64,000 bases of DNA, from assembly GCF_901709675.1 (NCBI RefSeq), contig NC_051098.1, positions 15,993,464 through 16,057,463 on the forward strand, read 5' to 3'. The stretch comes from Syngnathus acus (Eukaryota > Chordata > Actinopteri > Syngnathiformes > Syngnathidae). Positions 35,929 through 48,312 of this stretch are shown here, one piece after another (the first letter of the stretch is position 1; the number at the start of each line of letters is the position of its first letter). The position numbers and the translations under genes are program-made. The notes beneath the pieces were generated by a model. The model made no database searches, was not told where the DNA came from, and was given only the letters and a program-made list of their open reading frames with translations.

Positions 35929-36507
35929 TTCCATTTACAGTGGCGACAAAAGTTAAAACACTATTGTAATTCCAGGTTTTTGTGATATAAAAATGAAATA
36001 AACATAAATCACTTGACTACAATACAACCCAATAACTTTAAAAAAATAAAACACAGCCCACTGGGTCAGTAACTGAGCTTTTTTTTAGCGCTAACAATGC
36101 TAATTGAGTATGCTTATATTGTACTCCGGCACACTTTTGGGTCAGCTGAGCTCGTGTACGTTTGCTAACAGGCCGTGTGTGTGTTTAATGTGTTCAGGCC
36201 ATAATAACCTTGTAGGTCAGCTTTAGGACTAAGTAATTACTTGGGAGGGTCGTGACAAGTCAAGAAATAAGCACTTCACCTGGCTTTTATGCACAGACTG
36301 TTTGTTGTTTAGCATATTAGTGCTCTCGCCTCTTCATCGTCATCTCTTTTGCAGCCTCCGTGCGTGTGCGTGTGTGTGTGTGTGTTTATACAAAAATTCT
36401 TGTATCCATGTTGCGCTTTGTGTACATGTCAGTATTGCTCACAGTTTATTGTGCTGGATGTATTTATGGACTCTGACATGTTCACGAGTCTTCACCTGCG
36501 CACACAC

Positions 36508-36601
<94 letters not shown>

Positions 36602-38544
36602 CTCTATTAGCAGTTTCATAGTGTTAACAGTGTGATGCCATGTGTGAACCTTCCCACCTTTACCTCATATCTATGCAAAGCTGGGGTCTTGTCAATCAGT
36701 CACCTTGGTGACACGGAGCCCCACCTCCCCAATTAGAGCTGACAGGGCAGGATTAGGAGGGGGGCGGGCCCCCGCCGACCTGCCTACGTGTCAATCATGA
36801 GCCGGGCATCGGCGCGCCTGTTTACTGTCAGATCCCATCTCCGTCTGTCAGACTGCTGGCAAGCGTCGCCCAGGGAAGTGAAGCGGCGGCGGCGGCGGCG
36901 GCGGGGAGGAGGAGGTGGAGGAGATCTGATCGGAATTAACTATGCCTCTCCCTACAGAGCGGCCGTGCTTTTAATTCATGAAAGGCACGAGAGGGAGAGT
37001 GGTTGAGGGAGGAGAGCGTTTAAAACCCAGAGCAGGGCCTTCTTTAGAAGTTTTCACACTGATGTTCCGTCTCTCCTTGACAATCACTTTTGCGCGCTGG
37101 CTGACTCTCCCTCCTGTTGTTGCGCCCGTTCTCTCTTTTCCACGACCTGCTTCCCACACGCCTTACACTCGCCAGCATCATCAAACCTCTCACTGAACTT
37201 GTTATTCCTCTCAATTTAGTTTTTTTTTTTTTCCTTTTTAACTCTGCCAAGTCAGGAAGTGTTAAGTCCAGATGTGTCATCTTTGATTGCTTATTAGGGT
37301 GACGCAAAAACTTCATGCAATTTCCATTAAATTAGGGTGGCGTTAAGTTACCCAATTAGATTTTGAGATTTATTGTCTTGATATAAAGAAATCAATTTGG
37401 TATGGTGTCGTCATTAGAAAATAATTTTGCCGCACAAAATTAGAAGCAGTCATAAGTGTTGGGTATTTGGCAATCAATCCAAAAGGTAAATAAAATACAA
37501 AAACACAATATACGTACCATCACACAATTATTAAATGTATTCATTTGGATGGTGGACAGGCAAACTTTTTCTTTCTTTCTTTTTTTTAGGACTTTGTTTT
37601 CTGTTTTTGTCAATTGTGCAAGTCCATGAACCACGAAAGCGGCCATACAAACAATATAAACAAATAAATACTGTATTTTCCCCATTTTTTGTTCAACCTT
37701 GGTGGAGGAGGTCTGCGTGCCGAGTGTTGTTATACATTTAAATTGCGCTAATATGTATTTGTCACAGCGTTAAGGTCAGTGTTTATTTGTGCACGTCTCC
37801 GTCTGTGTTTCAGTACGTGTCTGGAGAAGAGGTTAGTGCGTGCACAGTGTGTGAATACATAATGCTGTTTAGCCCTCAGTCCGTGTCATGTGTTCAGGGT
37901 TCACAGTGTGTGTGCGTGTGTGTGTGTGTCTGTGTGCGCGCGCGCGTATCACCGGCCCTGAGGTCCCTGGCGTGTTTGCATTTCTTCTCTTTTGGGGTCC
38001 GTGGCGCCGGCCTCACTTTGACCCCGGTGCCCCCACTCTAATCCTTTAGCAAATTAGGGGTTGTGTGTTTCTGAGGGGGGTGTTTGGGGTCTGGGCCAAG
38101 CCATGGCTCTGGGATTAGAGAAGGGAAGGTCTCAGGCTTGTGGAGGATGAAGTGGAAGGAAACAAAAGATAGTGGTGGAGGGAAAGCTGAACGGTATTGT
38201 CAGCATTCTTGCCGGCTGCCAATGCTCATGTGGGATATCTCATTAACTCCAAGCAAGACGGTTGTATTTTTCCGTCCTTTATGTTTGTAGGATCAAAATT
38301 TAATTACCAGATTTCCAAAAAAGCTCCATTGTTATTTTTATATAAGTGACGTTTACTATTTCTATTGTGGTTTATTTTGGAGTTTATGGTTAGCTGTCAA
38401 TTTTGCTTCTGCTGTGTATTGCATGTGTTCTATGTTGATGATGCAACCTTCATCGTAGTTCTGGCAAAAAAAAAAGTCAAGAGTGGAAATGCACACAACA
38501 CAGTGAAAATGCAATCGTGCCTCAAGAGGCGATCAAGTGACATA
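35929..38544. other. Intergenic DNA, low-complexity and candidate regulatory blocks
   Basis: It contains a 100-base (CA)n microsatellite (36501-36600), a GC-rich repeat-poor block (36640-36990) with CAATTAGAGCTGACAG and TGTCAATCATGAG phrases plus a short GGC run, a GT/GC run (37910-37945), and otherwise unremarkable AT-rich sequence. No gene was recognised. Confidence 0.65.
36501..36600. repeat. (CA)n microsatellite, 100 bases
   Basis: A CA-dinucleotide tract interrupted once by CG near its start (36511-36512). It is long enough to be highly polymorphic. Confidence 0.98.
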
Positions 38545-38610
38545 CACTACCGTTCAAAAGTTTGGGGTCACAAAATTGTTTGGGTGACCCCAAACTTTTG
38601 AACGGTAGTG
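38545..38610. mobile_element. 66-bp palindromic Tc1/mariner-type MITE, copy A
   Basis: A perfect palindrome: 27-base arms starting CACTACCGTTCAAAAGTTTG on either side of a 12-base centre, flanked on both sides by TA. TA target duplication and this terminal sequence are features of Tc1/mariner-derived MITEs. The arms have no mismatch, implying recent insertion or structural constraint. Confidence 0.8.
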
Positions 38611-38612
38611 TA

Positions 38613-38778
38613 AATATTATTATAATAAAATATTATGAATTAAATATTATAAATTATATCTTATATTTGTATAAGATTATAAAAAATCTATGAATATAAG
38701 TATACATATATATTATAAGATTTTTTACACAGAAGATTATATATATAATCTATAAATAATTATCTAAATGAATATATA
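38613..38778. other. AT-rich spacer between the two MITE copies
   Basis: About 165 bases, almost entirely A/T, with several short palindromes (for example CTTATATTTGTATAAG). It could be part of a composite element bounded by the two MITEs or simply the insertion hotspot that attracted both. Confidence 0.6.
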
Positions 38779-38844
38779 CACTACCGTTCAAAAGTTTGGG
38801 GTCACCCAAACAATTTTGTGACCCCAAACTTTTGAACGGTAGTG
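38779..38844. mobile_element. 66-bp palindromic Tc1/mariner-type MITE, copy B, inverted relative to A
   Basis: Identical in length and arms to the copy 234 bases upstream; the 12-base centre is its exact reverse complement, so the two copies are in opposite orientation. Flanked by TA on both sides. Confidence 0.8.
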
Positions 38845-39170
38845 TATATTCTTTGTCCTCTGCAAAGAATGACAATTTATTATGGCTGATCTTGTATAGA
38901 TTAGCGCACCTTGGCCTTTTTTTAATTTTAATTTTGCGAATAATTACTGTCCTGCTCTATTATACAAAAAAAACTGATTAGGAACTTTCGCATGTGCTCC
39001 TGCATGCCTTTAACTTTTTGATGTTGGATTATTCCAAGTTGCTGTTTACTTCTACTGTGCAAGGTTGCGGTTATCATGAATAACTGGCAAGAGGAGCCGT
39101 CGCATTGATTTGATGGTGTGTACATTGCTAGCATACATTGAGTGAGTTTTTTTTTTTTTAACTCTAATGA

Positions 39171-39235
39171 TTACAGCGGTGTCTTGAGATACGAGCGACT
39201 CCACATTTCTTTTGTTTTGCTTTTTGAAGTCAACT
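39171..39235 (+). mobile_element. Mariner-like MITE relic
   Basis: TTACAGCGGTGTCTTGAGATACGAG resembles the terminal phrase TACAGTGGTGCCTTGAGATACGAG of a mariner-related MITE family common in fish (from memory). Only one end is recognisable. Confidence 0.4.
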
Positions 39236-41720
39236 CAGCTGACCTCACAACAAGCAATAGTTTGCCTTTTGGTTTTAATTTGTCACTTTGGAATGACTAC
39301 TATGCAGATGAATATGTCTTTGGTACGTGTTTCATTTGATCCACCAGAGTGTCACGCTAGCGTAATGAACGAATAACCAGGGAGCGTTTTGCTCGGCCAT
39401 ATGCGCCGCTGACAAGCCAAATGCGCACGCCGTCACGTCCGCTGATTGCCGCGCGTTTGCAGCAGGTGTCGGTTGCCGGGGAAATGTGGGCGGAACATGT
39501 TTGCGCGTGTTTGCATTAGAGATGCATGGCGTGTTTGTTGTCTGAGAGGCGGCTCAGGTGTCTGTTAATGTCTGCCGAACGACCTCGCTGCAGGGAACGG
39601 GCTATCGGGCTGAGAGGGAGCCTATCATGTTAATTACTTTACACACACGCCGACAAGCGCGCATACGCGTGCACGCACGCACGCACGCACGCGCCGAGAA
39701 ATCACTCATCTTTCTTTCATTTTGTCATTCCTCCGCATTCTCTCTGTTTGAAGGTCTCGCACGTCAATTCCCCTCTGCGTTCAAGAAAGATTGTTTTATA
39801 TTCTAATCAATTCAAGTCGGTCCTGTGAAATTAATTGACATTCATTCAGTGATTCCGGATCCCTCCGAGGCTGCTTTTGTTTCCGCCTGTCAGCGAGCTG
39901 CAAGTTAGATTGGGCTAAATGTTTTGTCATCTGGCACTCCCGGGTAAGCCCCACTCCAAAGCGTGAGCCTGAGGTCAGCTTAACCTCCTCACAATCCTGT
40001 CTTTACCACTCATGATCGAGAGAAGGCGCGAGGCGGGGAGATAACGTCCTGGGCCGAGCGCCATCGTTCCTCTGTGACAGCCTTCTAATGTCTCTGAAAC
40101 AAGATATTGCCAGATAGTCAAACCCACGAAAAGTTGGCTATTTTTTTTTCAAAACTCATTCAAAATTCCATGCATGAGGCCAGAATTGAAGCGATAATAT
40201 TTTGGCAAAATCAATTGCTCGTGTCAGATTAGTCGTTGCTCAGTCCTCCTGTTGGGCAATATCTGAATTTCAACGTGACGGTGACCAATCACGACTCACC
40301 TGTTTTCTGAGTTTGGTCATGTGACATTTGCAAGCATTTGCAAGCAACTGTGATGTCATTTCCAAAATGGCCGCCTTCGGAGATGGATGAACTGACCGTG
40401 CTGCTCGGTCATTGGTTAACGCTACGTCACATGATTTATGGATGCCATGTTGTTTACCAGGGTCAGAATTTCTGCTGCGTTTATAGCAGATGCCTGATGG
40501 TCAGTTTTTGGTTGGCCATATTGTTTGTGTTGCTGTAGCCTGTTCCACCTGTCCTGGACTCGTATGACTGATGCGACTGATATGATTATTAGGAATGTTA
40601 AACTTCGATGATCTTTTTCTTTTAAAAGCCAGTTTTCAGTTGGAAAGATGATGTGGCGGGGATGGGGGGGGGGGGGCGCTATTGGCCTGGGCAGGTAGAC
40701 GCTGTTAGTTAAATGATGCTGGCGTGCACAAGAGGGATCGCTTTGGGAAGTTGTCATCCATCATGGTTTTAGAATGACTCAAAGCAGCACTCTGCTTGGA
40801 GGGTTATGGTCTGGGATCCATGATTGATGCGAGCGGGATGGGTGTTTTGCTGCCGAGAGTGCGAAAGAGATTGCGTGTGCGCGAGCGTGTGTGTGTGTGT
40901 GTGTGTGTCTGTGTGTGCGCGAGTGTCTGCGGGCATGTGCGTGAGCCAATGAAATGAGCCGGTTGTTAGTGTTGCGGGAGCTTCTCAAAGTGACTCTAAT
41001 CTGATGACAACAATCGTTTCTATGTAGGACAAATATCTATACTCATTTCCATGTAGATGACGCTCCATTCGACCATAAAACCAGTCTTGCTGTATCAACA
41101 ATTCCCTAATCATTTTAATTGACAGTTTTAATTAATAGTAGGTTTATTGTTGTAGCCTTAGAAGTGTAGAGCTGCACTGCTTTTGAGATGGATTCTAATC
41201 CATTCAAGTTTGTGCAGGACTCTGGCTGTGCTCTGGCCTGGCCACCTACTGAGAGGCAAAGATGCTAATAACGAGGCTACCGTGCATGCTCTTGATGAAA
41301 TTTTCGAGTTAAGCTACTTTCAGCCACCTGAATGTGTTCATTTGAGATGCGGCCTTTAGTTGTTCAAGTAGCGACGACGCAGCCCGATGATTAACTGAAG
41401 CCGGAAATACTATTTAACGGGCTTAATGAAGTGTCAGTGAGTGTAAATCGCAATTCATTCTAATGGCGAGGTAATTCAATGTGCTTCAACATAATTAAAA
41501 CTACAGCATTTAAGAGGTAAAGACATTTAAAAGCAGAGGAGCTAACAGAATGCAGAGACAGCGCAAGAATATAGTTTTAAAAATGTTTGGAAAGACCTTC
41601 ATCATAGATATGGGGAGCATACAGTATTTATTAACCTGGATTTAAACACATTTCTACTTCATACATAACATCTAAATGCTGATTCACCATGTTTGTTTTG
41701 AACATCCATTCAGTTTTGTG

Positions 41721-41750
41721 CAGGTATACCTAATATAATGGCTGATGAGC
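41721..41750 (+). repeat. Dispersed GTGTACCTAAT repeat, copy 2
   Basis: CAGGTATACCTAATATAATG followed by GCTGATGAG; diverged from the copy in arhgap35 intron 2. Confidence 0.5.
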
Positions 41751-43196
41751 CTTAAATGTATTTCATTTTTTATTATTTTTTATTATTTTTTATTTTATTT
41801 TAGTGTCACTATAGGTCGCTGGCAGAGAAAGACGTTTATGAATAAATAATTTTCCGACCAATGAAGTCAAATTGGATCATTCCAGGGCTTACCCGATGAA
41901 ATCTCACTGCACATTAATTGCGTATCACCGACTTAAATAAAGCGCGCACACATGCGGATGCAAAAAAAAAAAAGTGCCTGGACGTACCATATTGTATTTC
42001 TTTAAGCTGAGGCATTTAGCCTGCCTTTGCCTCTCTCACTCATCCATTTTCCTTCCGCACGCTTCACCTCAGTTCATTCTTAAGTTAGTCTGATCCCAAT
42101 ATTCAGGAAAGATCATGGAGAGGACCCAATACCGATCGATGTCCAATTAGCAAGGCGCCGCAGCCCGCAGGGGTGGAGGCACGGGGCTAACAAGAGGTGA
42201 AGTTTAGAAGAGAAGAGGAGCAAAGGAAAGGAAGCAAGGCGGAGTGGAAGAATGCAATGTCTACGAGTGGGTGTGGGCAAAGAGTGGGTGAGGGGTGTTT
42301 TGGTCCGAGGAGGTGGGGGTGTTAGATGCTCAATCAAGCTACGCGAGGACAGTGTAATTAATCCATTGAAGATGTCTGATTGCAGATGACTTTGGGAATA
42401 CCAGAATGGTGTGGCTGGGCCGGCCGGAGGGGGCCGGCAACAAGATGGATGCAAGGGTGCGGGGGGAGGAAACGCGGAAGGGCAAACAGAGGGAGAGGCG
42501 ATGATGAATTGAGACAGGGGTGATACAGTACCTTTTAAATGAGAAGGATGAGTTTCGGGCACAATGAAACAAAAATAGTTGATTATGTCCGGGTTAAGTC
42601 CGACAATCGCTCACAGTGTGAGAGGAGATAAAAACCTCCTCCTGATAGCGCATTTACATGAAGAGAAAAAGCCTCATTTGCTAAAACACTCCCATGAGAT
42701 GAACTGGTTGTTCAGTGCTGACTCCGTCCGTAGTAGGGGCAAGCAGGGAAGTGCCCCACCCAATTCAGCTGATCATTTTTTTTCTTTCTCCGTTATACAT
42801 TTGATCAGAGGTGACTTTGACTTGAGTTGATGAGTTTAAATAAGACTAATTTAATTGGCATTTATGAAATTGCAATTGACTTGAACTTTTTTTGTGTTAA
42901 GGGTAAGGAGCCATGTGGGGACGAACCAAGAATATATCAGGGGGTCGGCAAAAAGAAAAAAATCGTAAATACCCAAAAGTCAATTATCTGGCCTAGCACT
43001 TGAGGGGTGGGAGCATATTTCAGGGGGGACAGTGCCCCATGCGGCCCCCCTCTAGCTCCACCAGTGACAATACAGCAATACTCATCAGCATATTTTTTAA
43101 TATCCTTTTCAAGATGACTAATATTGATGGAATTTATAGCAACAGCCTTTTTGTGTTCGACATCAAATCAACATTTAAAATGTGTTGATGTATTTT

Positions 43197-43213
43197 ACTC
43201 CCCCTGGTGGCCA
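43197..43213 (-). promoter_or_regulatory. CTCF-like motif
   Basis: ACTCCCCCTGGTGGCCA is the reverse complement of TGGCCACCAGGGGGAGT, a near-canonical CTCF site. Its orientation faces the + strand site at 26014-26030. Occupancy is unknown. Confidence 0.45.
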
Positions 43214-44899
43214 AGGACAACGTGTTGCAAAAATGTCATGCCTCTGTGCTTTCAAGGCACCATTAGCTGGCTTTTATTTAATAGTCTATTAATTAGTGGC
43301 AATGCATTTTGTCTCTGAGAGATGCCGTCTTCCGTTAGCTCAAGCGAGTAGCCTGCTATTTACTGGATACCCCCCCCCCCCCCCCCACGCCTCAGCCATG
43401 CTAAACCGGTATGATCTAATTCAATTTGATAAAGCAGCAGTCATCAGAGCATTATGTTGATACCCACCGCGCTTACTTGCTGACTTTGTTCCACGGCGAT
43501 CCAGTGATGTCACAAAGTGTTTCCTGGCGCACGGGCGTGATTCGCTTTGAGGCCGACAGACAGTGAATTAAATGTGGTCAAGGCGCTAACGTGTACGCCG
43601 TGTTCACAGGCGGCAAGCGGCAAAGTGCTGACAAAGGTTGAATCCTCTGCATGATTGACTTCTTTCATGGCACAGAAGAGACAGACTGGACTTGACACGC
43701 CGGAAAAGTGTTTGTGGCTCAAAGCTGTGCAGGGAGAAAAAAAAAAAGTCAAAGTGCATGAAGTCTGAAAGTGGCCAGACAGCGCCGCGCACTTTTGTAG
43801 TCTTAACCCTTTTTTGGTTGAGTTTTCAAGCCTGTCACTGCTTCTTCTGTTCTGCTTCTTGTGACAGAGTCTAAAGAATTGTGATGTATTGCAGGAGATA
43901 TGACGCCATATTTGCTATTCAGGATCTTGCAATCGTGCAGAAAAAAAATCGCACCAAATGCTTTTTCCCTTTGTTGTATTTTCCATGTGTTGAAGAAATA
44001 CCGGCACTAAATTCATCTTGCAATCATTGCACATGCAGAAGGACACCGATAAATAGAACGGTTCCAATGAACGACAATTAAATGACCGTGATAGCTTTTG
44101 TGTAACATTCAGAGGTCAGCAGACACTTGGGATCGTCTCTGTTGAGGCCTCCCCCGGCCTCTCACCTGAAACTATAAAATGGTGATTATTCCAGCGAACC
44201 TGACCCTTTTATGGATATAAAGCTCGTTTAAGTCTGAAGGTCACATTGGAAAGGCTTGATATTCATTTCCTGTGTGGAGGATGGAGCCCAAATCGTGCAG
44301 GCATAGGAGAACAAAAAGAGTCATGGTTATCACATTTCAAAAGACAGTGCAGGTGTATCTCAAATTTGAGGTTTGCTACTCTGTATAACAGTGTTTCATT
44401 CGCTGAATAAGCAAGTGAAAGTGAACACTGTGATTATTAACGCAAAGACTTCATAAATATGGAAGCATGCTTTTAATGGTTTATTAAAATCACCATGGTA
44501 ACGGTTTCAATTGACTAATCCCTCAAGTTTTGCTCTCAAACGGTGGAGCAACACATGTAGACAGACAATATTACAATACAGGCATTCGTTATTCTGTGCA
44601 AAAATGGACTAATATTGAAAAGTATTTCTGATCATATTTTAATTTTGTTTTAATATTTTATCAGTTGTGCTTTTTTATTTCTTTATTTGTAGTTTCAGTT
44701 TTGCAGTTTTAAAAAAAAATAACTTTTAACTCCCACCTCTCAAACAGTTTCTCCGTATTGACCAGCAATACATGTATGTTTGTGCTTGCCCCCCCCGTAG
44801 GTGGGTTGGGCGCTGGGTTCTTAATGAAAAAGACAGCGGCCGGCACAATAGAAAATTAGTGGCGGGAGAGATAAACAAGCACGATGCTGCTCTGACAGC

Positions 44900-45320
44900 G
44901 AGATGGGGGAGATACAAGAGGAAAACGTCCCGGGTGGAGAAAAACGGTGACAGGCGGCGGCGGCAAAGGAAAGGGGCCGGCAAGGGGGGGGGCTGTTGGA
45001 TGTCGAGCGGGCGAGCGCAAAGCGAGAGCGAGACAGGCACAGACAGACAGAGCGAGAGATAGACAGTGACAGAGGGAGAGATAGACGAGCTGCGCGAGGA
45101 TGCAGAGAGTGTCCCCCCTCTGTCGGCTGCTGCCAGAGGCAAACAGACAGCCTCTCCGCTGGTGGAATGCTAATGCAACAAGCTGCTCCTCGCTCTTCTT
45201 CTTTACCTGCCTTTAAGCCCCCTGCCCCCGCCCCGCCCCTCCCCTCTTTGCTGCAACTTTACACACAAGACCCGTATGGAAGCTTCACGTTAATAATGGA
45301 GTGTCGGGCCCGTCTGAGGA
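44900..45320. other. GA-rich, GC-rich block of leader-like composition
   Basis: Purine-rich sequence with GAGAGA/CAGACAG runs followed by GC-rich sequence, similar in style to vertebrate 5'UTR first exons. An open frame crosses it (44996-45388, 130 codons), but the peptide matches nothing I know and contains charged low complexity. No clear splice donor was identified. Could be an alternative leader exon or merely low-complexity DNA. Confidence 0.25.
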
Positions 45321-46369
45321 GGTGCGGTCGCCACAAATTAAATAGTACGGCAAAAAATGTCTGGCTGCCAGTAGAGTCGGTGATTTAGACATTTTGAGAA
45401 ATTAATTCAATTTGACTAATTAAAATGTAGACTGTTATTTAAAAAATGATCTAAACACGCGCTTACCATGCTGCTGAATTTTTTATTATTCTTATATATT
45501 TTTATTATATATTATTATTTTGTGATTTAGTTTTTTTAATTTAATTTATTTGATTTGATTTACTCGTGAGTCTTGAGTGCTCTCTCAAGTCCAAAAAGTG
45601 ACATCATGTGTGAGTGCAGCCGAAGCGACCGGGATCACCGTGATGAGTAGGGGCCAAGCGCGGGTCAATCAGCGAGCCTTTCGGTCTCTGTCACAGTCCC
45701 GATGGCCTTTGACCCCATTGGTGGAGCCGCGACGCGACAAGGAGGCGCACGCCACTTGGCCGCCGACAATAAATGTCTCCCTCTTTATCGTGCGGAAGGC
45801 TTGTTCACTTCCGTCACGTTAGGACGCTGCCCGTGTGAGCGCTGCCGTTGTTTTTGCCTCCCGGACGGTGCCCGTCATCCCTTCTTCGTTTCAGACAGGA
45901 CATAACCTTGGGTGGTCCCCTTCCAAAATCATCATCCATCCATCCATCCTTCCTTCCTTCCCATCTATATCCGTCTGTCTGTCTGCACGGAGATGGCAGC
46001 CTCTGAGAAATGGCGGCCCGTTCTGAAGAAGTGTGTGTGATCCATTTAGATAGGGGCGAGGCTTTTCCTCCGCACACACATACAGTAAAACACACACATT
46101 GGGGCATGATCAAAAACTTGAGTGGCACACACTCACACACACGCACACGCATTACACACTAAGTACAAGACACGCAAACCATCTCAGACGTTCTTCCCAA
46201 AACTTACGTGACACAGACGCACACAAGTAAAACAGTTACAAAACATGACAGAGGCGGGCAAGCTTATGAACACACACATACACACACACATAGAACAACA
46301 CACATACGCAGCACATGCTCACAAACACGTTTGCGCCCACGATACTAAGAAACAAAACTGTCTATTTTT

Positions 46370-46400
<31 letters not shown>

Positions 46401-47409
46401 TGGCAAGCACACACTGCAGTCTCTTGCCACGCACTCGCTTGGCTTGACAAGTCATCTCAGATAAGCTGTGAGTGACAGGTCGGGAGTGTTGACTCCGCTT
46501 GATATCTCTGTCTCCTCCTTATTGCGTATTATTTGTTTAATCAGATTGATATCGCTTCCTTTCTAAAACACAGACAATTCATTCCAAGCGGGGGGCGATT
46601 TGTTTTTTTCTCCCCCTCTTATTTCCCCCTCCCAACCATTCATCTTGACGTTTCTCCCCTTTGTGTCATTGCGCTTGTTAATTTCCCCGCCACCTTCTTC
46701 TATCTGCGTTCAAACACATTGCGGCGCCTCGGCTCCGTCATCTTGTGGGAATCTTGTCGTGCTTTTTTGGCAGCGGATGTATGCTCAAGCTATATTTTGA
46801 GGATTCAGGCCTTGTATACTCGCTCACTTACACCCCCCCCCCCTCCCTATCCCCTGGCCTTCCCGCGCTTCATTCCTCTTATTTCTTATCTACTTTCTTC
46901 TCCCACTTGCACCTCCATGTCATTGCAAAATCTCTCCTGTCTTGTTCTCCCTCACTCCGGTGTCTCTGTCTGTTTCTTTTCGCTCTTGGCTCTCTATGCA
47001 CCGCCCCCCCCACCCCCACCCCGCCAACCCCTTGTGGTGCACCGTGTCGTGTCCCTAATTTATTTATAATTAGTGCTCTTTGTCGGGATGCGCGGGGAAT
47101 GTTAAAGTACATGCTACCTCACTCTGGGTACAAATGTGCTGGTGTTCTTCCATCCTTCACGCCTATAGCCCCCCCCCATCTCTTCTCCCGCCCGCTTCCG
47201 AGTGACACGGCCGCTGGGATGGACGAGCCCTTCGACTGCAAGCCCACACCAAAGACTGGCTTGTTTACATTATAAAAAGCTCCTAAAAGTCTCTGAATTC
47301 CTTGATATAACAAGCTGCAAGCGGATTTTTCCGCTTTTCATAATTCGTTGCAAATTAGCGTCTACACTTGCTGAATAATTCATACTTTTGGGAGAAATTA
47401 AGACTTAAA

Positions 47410-47660
47410 ATACAGTGGGGCTTCGCGAATCAAACGCAATCTGTTGTGTGACGCCTGCTACACTTCCAATTTGTTGTAATTTCACCACGCATCTTCCCTA
47501 AGGGATCAATTATAATTGAAATCATCTGTTCCAGAGTCAAACCGTGACCATCAAAAGTCTTTATTTGGAGTGCAAGAGGGTGTGCAAACTTATGCAACCA
47601 GGTTATCTCAGTCAGTTTTGGTTTTCAAGAAGTTGTACAGGTCATTTTAGTCAGTCTTAA
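47410..47660. mobile_element. Patchwork of DNA-transposon relics
   Basis: TACAGTGGGGCTTCGCGAAT at 47411 resembles a mariner-MITE terminus, and GAGGGTGTGCAAACTTATGCA near 47576 resembles the terminal phrase of Tc1-like fish elements. Both are recognised by memory of motifs and are incomplete. Confidence 0.35.
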
Positions 47661-48289
47661 ATTGCAAATAAAACTGTAAGCTAAAGTTTAAGTTACCGCA
47701 CATCTCGTTAAAATTTGAGATCATTAGAGAACGGATCGGCTACGACATTGGACTACAAAATAGTGTCATATTTTTTGGAACACTCTGTATTTGCAATAAC
47801 AACGCAGCCAGGAGAGAGACGTGTGTACTGCTTGCTGTCCTCTCACAAATGAAGTTTCAGTTTCCATTCGAGGGTTCCATGGGAATTCAACCTGGGGGAT
47901 TTTGAAAGTATTTAACTGGCAAATGAAAAAAAAATCTGGTGTTTTGTCATAAGCAAAAAATTAAAGTTAAAATAAAAAAAGGAAGAAAGCCTGTAGTAAA
48001 AAAAAAAAAGTGTATGTTGGTAAATTTGTAAATCTGGTACCACTGGTTATTTTTGTCAGGATTATGTGAAAAATAATTCAATCGAATTTTTTCAATACGA
48101 GCCAACTTCTAATTTTGTTCGGACCTGTTGACGTTGAAATGAACATAGTCGTGTTCACGCCCACAACGGCGCAAAATTTCCATTTCAAACTACACCAAGC
48201 AGCATGTGTCTGCGAAATACCAAAGCAAAGTCTAACCTGCCCATGCGCAGCTTTAGACCACAACTGGTCACAAAAACACAGCCCCAAAT

Positions 48290-48312
48290 GGACCGGTCGC
48301 CATCCAATCGCC
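48290..48312 (+). repeat. Fragment of the common fish interspersed repeat (right part)
   Basis: GGACCGGTCGCC then ATCCAATCGCC corresponds to the GGACTGGTCGCCAGCCAATCGC phrase of the same fish repeat family seen at 29207-29291. Short and diverged. Confidence 0.4.

Larger units (their letters stand above)
38845..44900. other. Intergenic DNA
   Basis: No convincing exon. Contents: a mariner-like relic (39171-39235), a GC-rich repeat-poor block (39340-39640), ACGC repeats (39670-39695), GT runs (40885-40920), one GTGTACCTAAT-type repeat (41721-41750), a TTATT run (41760-41803), a CTCF-like motif (43197-43213) and a poly-C run (43371-43387). Translated ORFs are short and of skewed composition. Confidence 0.65.

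Noticed and set aside
44996-45388. 130-codon ORF in GA-rich DNA
   Set aside because: The peptide begins with charged low complexity and has no recognisable family. More likely leader-like or random sequence than a protein.
46533-47275. Two overlapping plus-strand ORFs of about 177 codons
   Set aside because: Both are Pro/Ser/Leu-rich products of C/T-rich DNA with poly-C runs, without domains or splice context.
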